From Bacteroidales bacterium (GTDB taxonomy: Bacteria > Bacteroidota > Bacteroidia > Bacteroidales > UBA12077), in NCBI GenBank assembly GCA_013138975.1, contig WTBR01000057.1, positions 1-64,000 of the forward strand: a DNA stretch of 64,000 nucleotides. Direction: 5' to 3'. The position numbers were made by a program, and so were the translations under genes. Positions 36,424 to 44,882 of this stretch are shown one piece after another. Position 1 is the stretch's first letter; every line of letters begins with the position of its first letter. The notes beneath the pieces were generated by a model. The model did no database searches. It saw only the letters and a program-made list of their open reading frames with translations, and was not told where the DNA came from.

Positions 36424-36728
36424 TGAATAGAAAGATTGTCCTTTCAAAAAGAGCATCCCGGAATTTAGAAAAACTGCTTGAATATCTGGAATCAAAATGG
36501 TCAAAAAGAGTAAAAGACAATTTTATTAAAAAATTAGATAAGGCTTTAAATATTCTTCAAGAAAATCCTGACACCTCACCAAAATCAGAAGTAATTAAGG
36601 GACTTTTTAAAAATGTGATAACAAGACAAACTACAGTTTACTACAAGTTTGATAATGAAAAATTATATATTGTTACAGTTTTTGATACTCGACAAAACCC
36701 TAAGAAGCTGAGTAAAGAAGTAGAATGA
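36423..36728 (+). CDS. ParE/RelE-family toxin
   Basis: 101 residues with the family plan: LSKRASRNLEKLLEYLESKW, then VKDNFIKKLDKALNILQENP, KGLFKNVITRQTTVYYKF and the C-terminal FDTRQNPKKL. In this superfamily the C-terminal strand with YDTRQNP-like sequence completes the active or gyrase-binding surface, and it is intact here. Whether the target is gyrase (ParE) or ribosome-bound mRNA (RelE) cannot be decided. The unit is flanked by R2 and R3; addiction pairs are frequent passengers of integron cassettes. Confidence 0.87.
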   Translation: MNRKIVLSKRASRNLEKLLEYLESKWSKRVKDNFIKKLDKALNILQENPDTSPKSEVIKGLFKNVITRQTTVYYKFDNEKLYIVTVFDTRQNPKKLSKEVE

Positions 36729-37031
36729 TAAAAACATCGTTTTCGGTTTTCCCGAATATCCCGCAAGCGTTACAGGTAATGCTTTATGTTTAACTAACCC
36801 CGATTTAAACCGGAGTACCTATATTGAAAAGTATCAGGAAAGCATGCTTTCCTGATACTTTTCAATTCTTTGGCTTTTCAAACTCATATTAAGTCCATAT
36901 GGGGTTCAAAAATATTTTGTAAAATCCATAATTTCATTTTTACACTACATTCAAACATTCCTTAAAAAGCTTAAAATGTCTGAATTTTGATCTAAATTTA
37001 TGCACTGAAGCAGTTTTTAGACAAACTGCCG
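36729..37031 (+). repeat. Cassette-boundary repeat R3, with a 44-bp perfect palindrome
   Basis: The left end starts abruptly at AAAAACATCGTTTTCGG: the expected TAAC-AATTAAG part is missing, so unit 3 has lost its right core. It continues CCCGATTTAAACCGGAGTAC. A perfect 44-bp palindrome follows at 36823-36866 (centre AAGCATGCTT), then the right module to CTGCC|GTAAGCACAC. Same plan as R1, where the palindrome has decayed. Confidence 0.75.
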
Positions 37032-37073
37032 TAAGCACACATTTATGAAACGACTTTACACACATAAATAGTT

Positions 37074-37790
37074 ATGACAAGAAGACATTTTATTACGTTA
37101 TTTATAAGTGTTTTAATATCATTAAATACGTTTGGAGACACAGATAGTTGTGTGAAATTTGAAGTGGAACTGACACTTGAAAATGACAGTATTATTAAAG
37201 CATTTTATGTTCATTATGGAATGTATCTTGGATATTTAGATTTTTTAAGTTTTGATGATATTTGTCAAGCGAGAATGAGAACTCCAAAGGAAAATGATAC
37301 TTTAATCTTTTATAAGCAACTAGATAAGTTAAAATATTCAGACAATAAAGAAGCTACATTTTATGCATGTACAAAAGATGATATTATAAAAGTTGCATTA
37401 GATGATATTTCAGCAATAACTCATGTTGTAAAAGAACCTTGTTTTCCTGAAATTGAACCTTTAAACAAATATCATAGTTGTGGATTTTGGCCAGTAGTAA
37501 TTACAGAACTTGACAAAAAAGAAATAGAACGAATTAAAACTGAGAAACCCAAACATGGTTTTACATATTTAAATAACTATTTTGATAGAGGCTTTTCATA
37601 TTTGATGATAATTTCATATAATGAAAATTTAAATATAGAAGCAATAAAAGAAAAATTAGCTGAAGACATAAATCAAAACTTAAAGGGAGTTGAAGTTAAT
37701 AATTCAGAATGGACTGAATATTATTTAAAATTACAAGCTGAGTTTGCAAGAAAAGACATTTTATTACTGAAAATATTTTATTATAACTAA
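37074..37790 (+). CDS. Hypothetical exported protein, cassette unit 4
   Basis: 238 residues with a signal peptide of about 22 residues (RRHFITLFISVLISLNTFGD). The mature part has two cysteines near residues 25 and 93 and a pair CFPE / YHSCGFWPV around 124-140. No known family was recognised. It is flanked by GTAAGCACAC (37031-37040) and GTGTGCTAAC (37795-37804), which are reverse complements apart from one base. The stop lies only 4 bases before the right core, typical tight packing in cassettes. Confidence 0.6.
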   Translation: MTRRHFITLFISVLISLNTFGDTDSCVKFEVELTLENDSIIKAFYVHYGMYLGYLDFLSFDDICQARMRTPKENDTLIFYKQLDKLKYSDNKEATFYACTKDDIIKVALDDISAITHVVKEPCFPEIEPLNKYHSCGFWPVVITELDKKEIERIKTEKPKHGFTYLNNYFDRGFSYLMIISYNENLNIEAIKEKLAEDINQNLKGVEVNNSEWTEYYLKLQAEFARKDILLLKIFYYN

Positions 37791-37794
37791 AAAC

Positions 37795-38200
37795 GTGTGC
37801 TAACAATTAAGCATCGTTTTAGGTTTTCCCGAGTATGTGCTTTATGTTGAATTAAGCCCGATTTAAACCGAGACACCTTATACATTGCGGAATTAATTTT
37901 TAAGATTAGCGTTTTATTTATTTCTTAAAGTGCTGCATCCTAATGTGATAGGAGAGCTTAGGGTTTATTACATTAATATTTTCATACTACTCCTTACTGA
38001 AATTATCCGTTCAAGATTCATGGCCAAAAGCAACGGACGGCATTGTCCAACAGTATTCTAACAACAATTTCTTGTGGGAATAGGATGGATTGAAGAATAC
38101 TGGAATCACAAGCTTTATATTGTTAGTTAATGATTCTATTTTTATAAGTTGATAGAATACTATTTTATCTTAGGTTTTAAAGTGCTTTTCGGCAACAATA
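37795..38200 (+). repeat. Cassette-boundary repeat R4 (long variant)
   Basis: Left module as elsewhere (GTGTGCTAACAATTAAGCAT, GCCCGATTTAAACCGAGACA), then a different right module: ATTGCGGAATTAATTTTTAA, CTTACTGAAATTATCCGTTC, GGAATAGGATGGATTGAAGA, TATATTGTTAGTTAATGATT and ATAGAATACTA. The same right module is in R7 and, shortened, in R6. The cassette start expected for unit 5 (complement of TGCGTAAC) was not found. Confidence 0.65.
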
Positions 38201-38259
38201 GGATAATTTAATTGTTAATATTTAAGGTTTACTTTATTATTAAAAAAATAGGTGTAATT

Positions 38260-38505
38260 ATGAATATAGCAGAACTGAAATTAAAATTTTTTAGACAAAT
38301 AGACGGTCTTGACAAAGACAAGTTAGAAGAGTCATATGGAGTTTTATTAAATTATATAAACAGCACAGACGACCTGGACGAATGGAGTAAGTTGACAGCT
38401 GAGCAACAAAAAGGAATTATTGACGGCATTGGACAAATTGAGAATAATAAAGGCATTGCTCATAATGAAGTAATGAAAAAATATAAGAATAAGTACAATG
38501 CCTAG
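38260..38505 (+). CDS. Antitoxin of a second toxin-antitoxin pair
   Basis: 81 residues from the ATG at 38260; an upstream TTG at 38212 extends the frame but adds an unlikely hydrophobic leader. It has a helical N-terminus and the tail DEWSKLTAEQQKGIIDGIGQ followed by IENNKGIAHNEVMKKYKNKY, the same tail plan as the antitoxin at 36202 (LPQSQREEIMKGIEEIENG). It overlaps the toxin gene by 8 bases. It should neutralise the adjacent toxin if that is still made. Confidence 0.75.
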   Translation: MNIAELKLKFFRQIDGLDKDKLEESYGVLLNYINSTDDLDEWSKLTAEQQKGIIDGIGQIENNKGIAHNEVMKKYKNKYNA

Positions 38506-38797
38506 AGTAATTATTTGGTCTCCATTAGCTGAAAAAGATTTAAGTAACATTCTTGAATATCTTTCTAAAAATTGGAATCAAAAAGTGATAATTCGATTTC
38601 TTAATAAAGTTGACCTTGTTATCGATCAAATATCAAAAGTCCCTAATCAATATCCTTTAATTAATAAGAAACTTCAAGTACGAAAGTGCGTTGTAACAAA
38701 GCAGAATACTTTGTTTTATCGAGAAATTGAGAAGCGAATTTAAATTCTAAGATTATACGACACTAGACAAGACCCAAAAAAATTAAAATTTATTTAA
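38498..38797 (+). pseudogene. ParE/RelE-family toxin with a late frameshift
   Basis: The frame runs PLAEKDLSNILEYLSKNWNQ through RKCVVTKQNTLFYREIEKRI and stops at 38743. Skipping one T in AATTTAAAT (38738-38742) continues the frame as KILRLYDTRQDPKKLKFI to a stop at 38797. That tail is the conserved C-terminal strand (compare FDTRQNPKKL in the toxin at 36423). As sequenced, the toxin of 81 residues lacks this strand and is probably inactive, which leaves an antitoxin with a disarmed partner. Confidence 0.75.
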
Positions 38798-38801
38798 GCT
38801 T

Positions 38802-38890
38802 ATGATGCGTAACACTTAAGCATCGTTTTCGGCAAAGCCGAATATGTGCTTTATGTTGAACTAAGCCTGATTTAAACCGGAGCACCTTTA
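38802..38890 (+). repeat. Cassette-boundary repeat R5 (left module)
   Basis: ATGATGCGTAACACTTAAGC, ATCGTTTTCGGCAAAGCCGA, TGCTTTATGTTGAACTAAGC, CTGATTTAAACCGGAGCACC. Neither of the usual right modules follows; 38891-39018 is unrelated sequence with GGACAAAATCCTGATTCC and no gene. Confidence 0.65.
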
Positions 38891-39018
38891 TTCACCCACC
38901 CTAAAATAGCTTGACGCTTTTTTGCAAAAGAAAGGCAGGCAACATGAAGTAAAAAATTTTGGACAAAATCCTGATTCCAATTTACATCATAAAATCAAAC
39001 AAACACTACAAATAATAC

Positions 39019-39777
39019 TTAAGACGGATTAACAGTTATTAAAACTCTGCACTCTTTATCATTATATTGTAAAAATACTCGCTTGTCGAATCTATACCAT
39101 CCATTAGAATTTCCGTTCCATCCCATATTCAGGTGAATAAGGAAGTGATTCTTTTTAAACTTATATCCATCAATCACCATGGCATGCCCAAACTTTCTTT
39201 TCGAATCCTCTACATAGTATAACAATGGGCGTTTATTATCAATTTCATTTTGTACAAGTATTATAATACTATCATATATAGCCTCGAATTCAGTTTGCAA
39301 ATACTCGTAATAATTAACTTTACAATCATAATGTTTTTCCAATATTGCATTTACCTTAACCATATCCGACTTATAACCTCCGGTTCCAAAATCTTTCTGA
39401 ATTATTGCTGCAGTGCAAAAACTATACATTGCAACATCATTAATATGTTCTTGTGAAGTTTCTTTATTAAGTTTCTCGGGAAATTCTTTTGAGTTAAAAT
39501 GTATAGTATCAAGATTAATCTTGATACTATTATTATTGCTCAGTGTATAATCTATTTGTCCTTCTGGGAAAAGACTATGATAATAAAATATTTGTGCGAA
39601 TGAAGTAGACCAGCATCCTATCATTTTATTGCCAGGACTATACTTTGCATAAAGTCCTTTTTGATGCCAGTTTGTTTTTAATAAGGGAGCAGATTTTGTT
39701 TCCTTTATTTCTTGACTATTAGCTGAATAAATAGAGAATATAAATATTAATAAAATAATTAATTTGGATTTGGTCAT
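39019..39777 (-). CDS. Exported cysteine-protease-like protein (C10/streptopain fold)
   Basis: 252 residues with a signal peptide of about 21 residues (KLIILLIFIFSIYSANSQE). The catalytic cysteine motif is MIGCWSTSFAQIFYYHSLFP (Cys near 54), and the histidine is in KFGHAMVIDGYKFKKNHFLI, followed by HLNMGWNGNSNGWYRF. This is the C10 family plan. The family's usual long propeptide is missing; the mature domain begins almost directly after the signal peptide. It could be a protease or an inactive relative. It lies in the array but reads on the opposite strand to units 1-5. Confidence 0.65.
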   Translation of the reverse strand: MTKSKLIILLIFIFSIYSANSQEIKETKSAPLLKTNWHQKGLYAKYSPGNKMIGCWSTSFAQIFYYHSLFPEGQIDYTLSNNNSIKINLDTIHFNSKEFPEKLNKETSQEHINDVAMYSFCTAAIIQKDFGTGGYKSDMVKVNAILEKHYDCKVNYYEYLQTEFEAIYDSIIILVQNEIDNKRPLLYYVEDSKRKFGHAMVIDGYKFKKNHFLIHLNMGWNGNSNGWYRFDKRVFLQYNDKECRVLITVNPS

Positions 39778-39960
39778 AATATATTTGTTTAATCTGTTTG
39801 CATTTATTTTAATTACTATTTTTTTAAACAGGTCAAATATAGAAAGGATTTTTAATGGAATTTGTCTATTAATTTTAATAAAGCTTTAAAAATGTTAAAT
39901 ACAAATTGAATTTGTAGTATAATTATTTTGAATCAGGTTTTAGAACAAAAATTGTAACAA

Positions 39961-40172
39961 GCGCTAACAATTAAGCATCGTTTTCGACATTGCCGAAAAC
40001 GATGCTTTATGTTGATGACTCCGATTTAAATCGGGATACCTTATATATTGTGGAATTGACTTTTCGAGTTTTTGGCTTATTTGTTTCCTAAAGCATTGCA
40101 TTTTAATGAGATAGGGAGAATCAAAAGTTTATTACATCAATATTTTTATAAGTTAATAGAACACTAATACTT
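39961..40172 (+). repeat. Cassette-boundary repeat R6 with strong hairpin
   Basis: GCGCTAACAATTAAGCATCG opens it. AAGCATCGTTTTCG (39973-39986) pairs perfectly with CGAAAACGATGCTT (39994-40007), and CCGATTTAAATCGG is another perfect palindrome. The shortened second type of right module ends CACTAATACT|TTATAGAC. 39778-39960 is AT-rich and holds the upstream region of the protease-like gene. Confidence 0.7.
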
Positions 40173-40255
40173 TATAGACAAGTTTTTCTTTAGCGCTGTG
40201 CTAAAGAATTGACCATTTTAGTATGAAAGCTTCTCAAATTAATAAGTTCTAACTT

Positions 40256-41404
40256 TTAACTTTTTATAAAATTATGTGGATAATTTGGCATACGATTCTG
40301 AAAAGTTAAAACAGACTCTTTTTTAATTACACCATCAAGGGTATTAATCGCATTTTTAATTGTGCTATTTTCCATCCAACTTTTACGGTTTCCTAAAATT
40401 GTTGGTAAATAAACAATTAATGCAGCAGATATTGACCTTGAAGCACTTTCCCAAAGATAACTTGGTGTATGATCTACAGCATAATAGTCGATGTTTTCGA
40501 TATGCAGTATTGGTTCTTTAAAACTTGTAGGCTTTGCAAAATAGAATCCCATGCCTTCGTCGCAACTAACATCAATAATTAAGCTTCCTGATTTTAAAGT
40601 ATCTTTTTCATCTTCTGTTACAAAATCGATAGGATTGTCTGTATCCTGATACGTGCCATTAATAATTATTTCAGATTCACTGATTAATTCAGATAAAGGT
40701 CTAACTGTGCCATCATGTTCTATAGTTACCATTCTGGCCTCCCCTTTATTACCTTCACGAATGCGAACATAATGAACATCTAAAATTTCTTCCCGTACTT
40801 CATAATCAGGTCGCTGAATACAAATGGTTATATCTCTGAAACCATGAGATTTAAGTGCATAAATAGCTCCTCTGCTAACTGCTCCAAAACTAAAAATAAT
40901 TACTTTACGCTGGTTGCCATAATGACCATCAATACCCCTTAATTGTAAGGCATGAATAACCGCGCAATAACCTGCCATTTCATTATTCTTATAAAATGTA
41001 TGTCTGCCCATTTGCCCATTTGGAGACCAAATAAACATGTCTTCAAAAGCAATTAGTGTTAATTTTCGATCAATTGCAGTTTGTGTAATTTCACCTTGTT
41101 GTGCACAATGCGGATAACCCCAAATAAAGCCTCCTTCACGTATTTCCTGTAAATCAGCTAACACAGGTTTAGCAATAATAACTGAGCCAATTTCAGTTAA
41201 TAATTCATGTCTTGAAGCAACCCCTCCGGTTTGAGAAACAAAAAAATCATCATCTAAACCAAAAGGTGCACCATATCCTTTTTCAAAAATTAATTGTTTC
41301 CGTACGTCTTCCGGAAGACGTGATAAATGATCTGGATGAATTGGGACACGTTTTTCATCTTTTTTTCTTGAAGTTCCAATAACTCCTAAGGTTAGCTTTT
41401 TCAT
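40256..41404 (-). CDS. Alanine dehydrogenase/PNT-family enzyme, probably N5-(carboxyethyl)ornithine synthase
   Basis: 382 residues with the alanine dehydrogenase/transhydrogenase N-terminal fold: GVIGTSRKKDEKRVPIHPDH, then the nucleotide-binding segment KVIIFSFGAVSRGAIYALKS (about 162-181). AFEDMFIWSPNGQMGRHTFY and IIDVSCDEGMGFYFAKPTSF resemble the carboxyethylornithine synthase branch, which makes N5-(1-carboxyethyl)ornithine from ornithine and pyruvate with NADPH. The Rossmann glycines are unusual (GAVSRG). A lysine or alanine dehydrogenase activity cannot be excluded. It lies in a cassette unit bounded by TTATAGAC (40172) and GCCTATAA (41631) but on the minus strand and larger than typical passengers. 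Confidence 0.6.
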   Translation of the reverse strand: MKKLTLGVIGTSRKKDEKRVPIHPDHLSRLPEDVRKQLIFEKGYGAPFGLDDDFFVSQTGGVASRHELLTEIGSVIIAKPVLADLQEIREGGFIWGYPHCAQQGEITQTAIDRKLTLIAFEDMFIWSPNGQMGRHTFYKNNEMAGYCAVIHALQLRGIDGHYGNQRKVIIFSFGAVSRGAIYALKSHGFRDITICIQRPDYEVREEILDVHYVRIREGNKGEARMVTIEHDGTVRPLSELISESEIIINGTYQDTDNPIDFVTEDEKDTLKSGSLIIDVSCDEGMGFYFAKPTSFKEPILHIENIDYYAVDHTPSYLWESASRSISAALIVYLPTILGNRKSWMENSTIKNAINTLDGVIKKESVLTFQNRMPNYPHNFIKS

Positions 41405-41630
41405 AAGTTCTTCTCTGTTAAATTTGCGATAGAATAAATTAATGTCGGCTCGACAATCTGTAATTCAAAGAGAAATCATTTGCTGGAGTGAAAGATTGTA
41501 TTATTTAAGCAGCAAAATGGAGTAATGACTGATTGAAATCAAAAATGGTAAAAACCAGCTTTAAAGATACTCATTTTTTTTAAGAGAGTCGTGAATTATA
41601 TTGATAATAAACTAATTAATAAAAAAAACA

Positions 41631-42008
41631 GCCTATAACTCTTAAATATTGTTTTCGGCAAAGCCGAATAAGTGCGTTATGTTGAACTAAGCCCGATTTG
41701 AAACGAGACACCTTATATATTGTGGAATTGATTTTTAAGAATTGTGCTTTTCTTGTTTTTTAAAGCATTGCACTTTGATGAAGTGGGGCGAACTTAAAGT
41801 TTATTATGCCACTAGTTTTATACTAATCCTTACAGAAATTATCCGTTCAAGATTGAATGTCAATAGCAAGGGATGGCATTGTTCAACAGAATTTTATCAA
41901 TAACTCTTAATGGGAATAGGATGGATTGAAGAATACAAAAATCACAAGCTTTGTATTGTTAGTTAATAATTCTATTTTTATGGAAACAGTTTATAGAACA
42001 CTAATATG
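41631..42008 (+). repeat. Cassette-boundary repeat R7 (long variant)
   Basis: GCCTATAACTCTTAAATATT, then TTTTCGGCAAAGCCGAATAA, GCCCGATTTGAAACGAGACA, then the second-type right module as in R4 (GAAATTATCCGTTCAAGATT, GGAATAGGATGGATTGAAGA) to CACTAATATG|TTAGCAATAAGC. The gap 41405-41630 before it shows nothing else. Confidence 0.7.
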
Positions 42009-42054
42009 TTAGCAATAAGCAATGAAAAAATCACTATGACCCAATAAGTACCAC

Positions 42055-42279
42055 TTGGAAAAACATATTCTGGATAATTTTATAAATTCAAGTAAAAAGG
42101 ATGAGAAAGAAAGCAGAATAAAATGTCCAAAATGCAACTCTAATAATGTAAAATTTGGACATGCAATAGATTATAAATTAGATATTTTATATCTAATTTT
42201 CTCTTTAATGATAGGATCACCATTTCCTCTCTTTAGAAAAAAGTTTCATTGTTACGACTGTAGTCACAACTTCAAGTAA
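42055..42279 (+). CDS. Small zinc-ribbon membrane protein, cassette unit 8
   Basis: 74 residues if it starts at the TTG at 42055; no ATG is in frame before a stop at 42037. Two CxxC pairs (RIKCPKCNSNNVKFGH and KFHCYDCSHNFK) flank a hydrophobic segment ILYLIFSLMIGSPFPLF, so a zinc ribbon is split by a membrane hairpin. The function is unknown. It follows R7 and begins after GTTAGCAATAAGC. The matching end may be the decayed AATAATCGCTAAT at about 42290. Confidence 0.45.
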   Translation: MEKHILDNFINSSKKDEKESRIKCPKCNSNNVKFGHAIDYKLDILYLIFSLMIGSPFPLFRKKFHCYDCSHNFK

Positions 42280-43272
42280 TTGTAGCTCTTAATAATCGCT
42301 AATATTCAATTATAAAAATTTTCGGTATGTTGGTTTGTAGATATTTTTTTATCTTCAATTTTTTTTAATTCGAGATAAAGAAACGCAGCAAAATCACACA
42401 TATGTTTATATACTAAAGACCTTGTGTGTTAAGGTGAAAATGATTTGTAATTATAAGCTGTATTCTAAGTTAGTTGGATCTGTTTTTGTAAGCTTAAGGG
42501 CTACAAAAAATCGTAGTGCGTGGACTTGGAAGCCTGATTTCGACACAAATTTTGATAATTCTGCTGAATTAATCACCGAATTAAACAACTATCAGTTGCT
42601 AAATGCCAGTATTAAATTTACTAACGCAAAAAGTTGAGTTTATTCATGAATGTTGGAAATATCTTGGGACAAGATATTCAAAGCTTGGATGATTCTTTAA
42701 TTGAAATTGAGGGAGAATCAACATGGAGAGTTGGATGCAATACTAATCTCTAGAATATATCTTTTAATGAATAAATAGCTTAAGCACAAATTGAAGCACT
42801 TACGAACAATAATATGTGTAGGATATTTGGTACACAGCACTTAAAACGAAGCGTCTTAAAGTGCTAGAAGTAAAATTCATAGAGGCTTAGGTTGTTTAAG
42901 GCGGTGCACTTATAAAATCTGAATAAAGTGTAATTATCTTTTAAAATAATTAAGACATATTGGAATCGTAATTAAGATTTTTTTAGAATTTAGTCTAAAC
43001 AATCAATTATTTCTTTTGTTTATTATGACAAAGTTTAATTTTATTAAAGAAACTATAATTTTTTGTTGAAAGGCGAGGGTAGTTGAACTTCATGAATTAG
43101 TGTAAAATTTAAATAATACAGATCCGTATTTTTTAAGCTAAGTAATCTTTAGAAAATTTACGTAAGCTATTAGCGTTACAATAAATGCGGAATTCTAACC
43201 GATATAGAAACAAATCAAAAATATATATTAGTATACCTATTTAACCTTATAATAAAAAAATAAAAACGTAAA
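42280..43272. other. Gene-poor spacer with an unrecognised coding remnant
   Basis: A frame at about 42437-42637 (LVGSVFVSLRATKNRSAWTW) and a second at about 42647-42753 (NVGNILGQDIQSLDDSLIEI) could be parts of one decayed gene, but I do not recognise either and no good start is present. ACTTAAAACGAAGCGTCTTAAAGTG (in part) near 42840-42863 is a small inverted repeat. The last 200 bases are AT-rich and lead to the kinase gene. Confidence 0.3.
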
Positions 43273-44424
43273 ATGCCAGATGATAAACCTACATATCAAG
43301 ATTTGGAAAATGAAATTATCAAACTTAAAATTGAATTGAATATTCAAGATGAAATCATTAATACAATTCCTAATCCCTTGTTTGTCAAGAATAAAGATTT
43401 TAAATATACAAATTGTAATGATGCTTTTGCAAGTTATCTTGGTTTGCCCAAAACAAAAATTATAAATTCAACAGTTTATGATATTTCACCAAAGGAACTA
43501 GCTGACAAATATTATATTGCGGATTGTGAATTACGTGACAATTCGGAAAACCAAATATATGAAAGCAAAGTAAAATATGCTAACGGGACTTTACATGATA
43601 TAATATTTCATAAAGCCTGTCTAATCAATGAAAAAAATGAGTTTTACGGTATTGTCGGAATAATGCTTGACATAACTAAACGTAAAGATGCTGAACAAGC
43701 TCTAAAAGAAAGCGAAAAGCAATTAATAGAACTTAATGCTACCAAAGACAAACTGTTTTCAATCATTGCACACGATTTAAGAACTCCATTTAATAGTATT
43801 CTAGGGTTTTCGGAATTGTTAATAGGAAATGTCAAAGATTTTGAAATTGCAAAATCTGAAAAGTATATAGGATTAATAAATTCATCCACAAAAGACTCAC
43901 TTATTTTACTCGAAAATCTATTGAAGTGGGCACAATCTCAAACCGGACAAATTAAATTCAAACAAAAAAGAATAATTTTGTCATCAATTATCCGAGAAAT
44001 AATAGAACTATCAAATTCAATTGCAATAGTTAAGGACATATCTTTAGTTCATAATTATTCAGATGAAATTGAAGTTTATGCTGATGAGAATATGTTAAAA
44101 ACAGTATTGCGAAATCTTATTTCTAATGCTATTAAATTCACAAAAACAGGAGGAAATATAAATATTTCATTGATATCGGAACAAAATCAAGTTGAAATTT
44201 CTATTTCCGATAATGGAGTTGGGATAAATGAGGAAACACTTAAAAAGTTATTTGATAATTCTACAAATATAACTTCTCGTGGCACAGCAAACGAAAAGGG
44301 TTCTGGTTTAGGCTTAGTTCTTTGTAAGGAATTTGTGGAAAAACACGGTGGTAAAATTTGGGTTGAAAGCGAAGTTGGAAAAGGAAGTGATTTCAAATTT
44401 ACTTTGCCTTCGAAAAAGTCATAA
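43273..44424 (+). CDS. Cytoplasmic PAS-domain sensor histidine kinase
   Basis: 383 residues, no membrane helix. A short coiled coil is followed by one PAS domain (TIPNPLFVKNKDFKYTNCND to YGIVGIMLDITKRKDAEQAL, about 32-142). HisKA follows with the phosphorylated His167 in FSIIAHDLRTPFNSILGFSE. The ATPase domain has MLKTVLRNLISNAIKFTKTG, ISDNGVGINEETL and GSGLGLVLCKEFVEKHGGKI. All motifs are intact. No response regulator is adjacent, so its partner is elsewhere. The PAS ligand is unknown. Confidence 0.92.
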   Translation: MPDDKPTYQDLENEIIKLKIELNIQDEIINTIPNPLFVKNKDFKYTNCNDAFASYLGLPKTKIINSTVYDISPKELADKYYIADCELRDNSENQIYESKVKYANGTLHDIIFHKACLINEKNEFYGIVGIMLDITKRKDAEQALKESEKQLIELNATKDKLFSIIAHDLRTPFNSILGFSELLIGNVKDFEIAKSEKYIGLINSSTKDSLILLENLLKWAQSQTGQIKFKQKRIILSSIIREIIELSNSIAIVKDISLVHNYSDEIEVYADENMLKTVLRNLISNAIKFTKTGGNINISLISEQNQVEISISDNGVGINEETLKKLFDNSTNITSRGTANEKGSGLGLVLCKEFVEKHGGKIWVESEVGKGSDFKFTLPSKKS

Positions 44425-44611
44425 GGAGAAAGAATAAAAAATGCTTATTACATCGGTACATAAGGCATGCTGGGGTTTTAATCAGCTAGATTCCAATCTT
44501 TTTTCTATATCACTTCGTAAGCGAATTCAAAACATTACATGATTTGGACAGAATTCAATTATTCAACATAACAAATCCAAAACTATAATACGGACTTAAT
44601 GATTTGTGATT

Positions 44612-44875
44612 TTATTTTATTTTCCCAAAGGTATTTTCCATAACATCAAGAACAAAACGAGAATTTACAGTAACAGGCTCAATTTCCATATCAATGGCAA
44701 TTTCAAGAGCTTCTATTACTTCATGAATAGTGGCGTCGTCCTTATACGCCTGTTCTTTCTGTTATTGCATGCACGATTTGCAGTTTGTAACTGCGCCAAT
44801 TGCAATTGTAATTAATTCTTTTGTTTTTTTTGGTAAAGTTCCATCACAATAGATAATGCAAATAAGTTTACAAAT
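44612..44875 (-). pseudogene. Carboxymuconolactone decarboxylase/AhpD-family pseudogene
   Basis: The minus-strand frame reads CDGTLPKKTKELITIAIGAV, TNCKSCMQ, a stop, then QKEQAYKDDATIHEVIEALE and AVDMEIEP-like sequence, ending VLDVMENTFGK. This is the AhpD/CMD fold with its CxxC (CKSC) redox pair. A TAA replaces the residue after CMQ without changing the frame, and the start is not clear. It lies downstream of, and on the same strand as, the MATE gene. 44425-44611 to its left has nothing recognised. Confidence 0.65.
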
Positions 44876-44882
44876 GAGCAGT

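Noticed and set aside
39961..40010. Strong hairpin read as a plain terminator
   Set aside because: No T run follows, and the same block recurs at each cassette boundary, so it is part of the repeat family.
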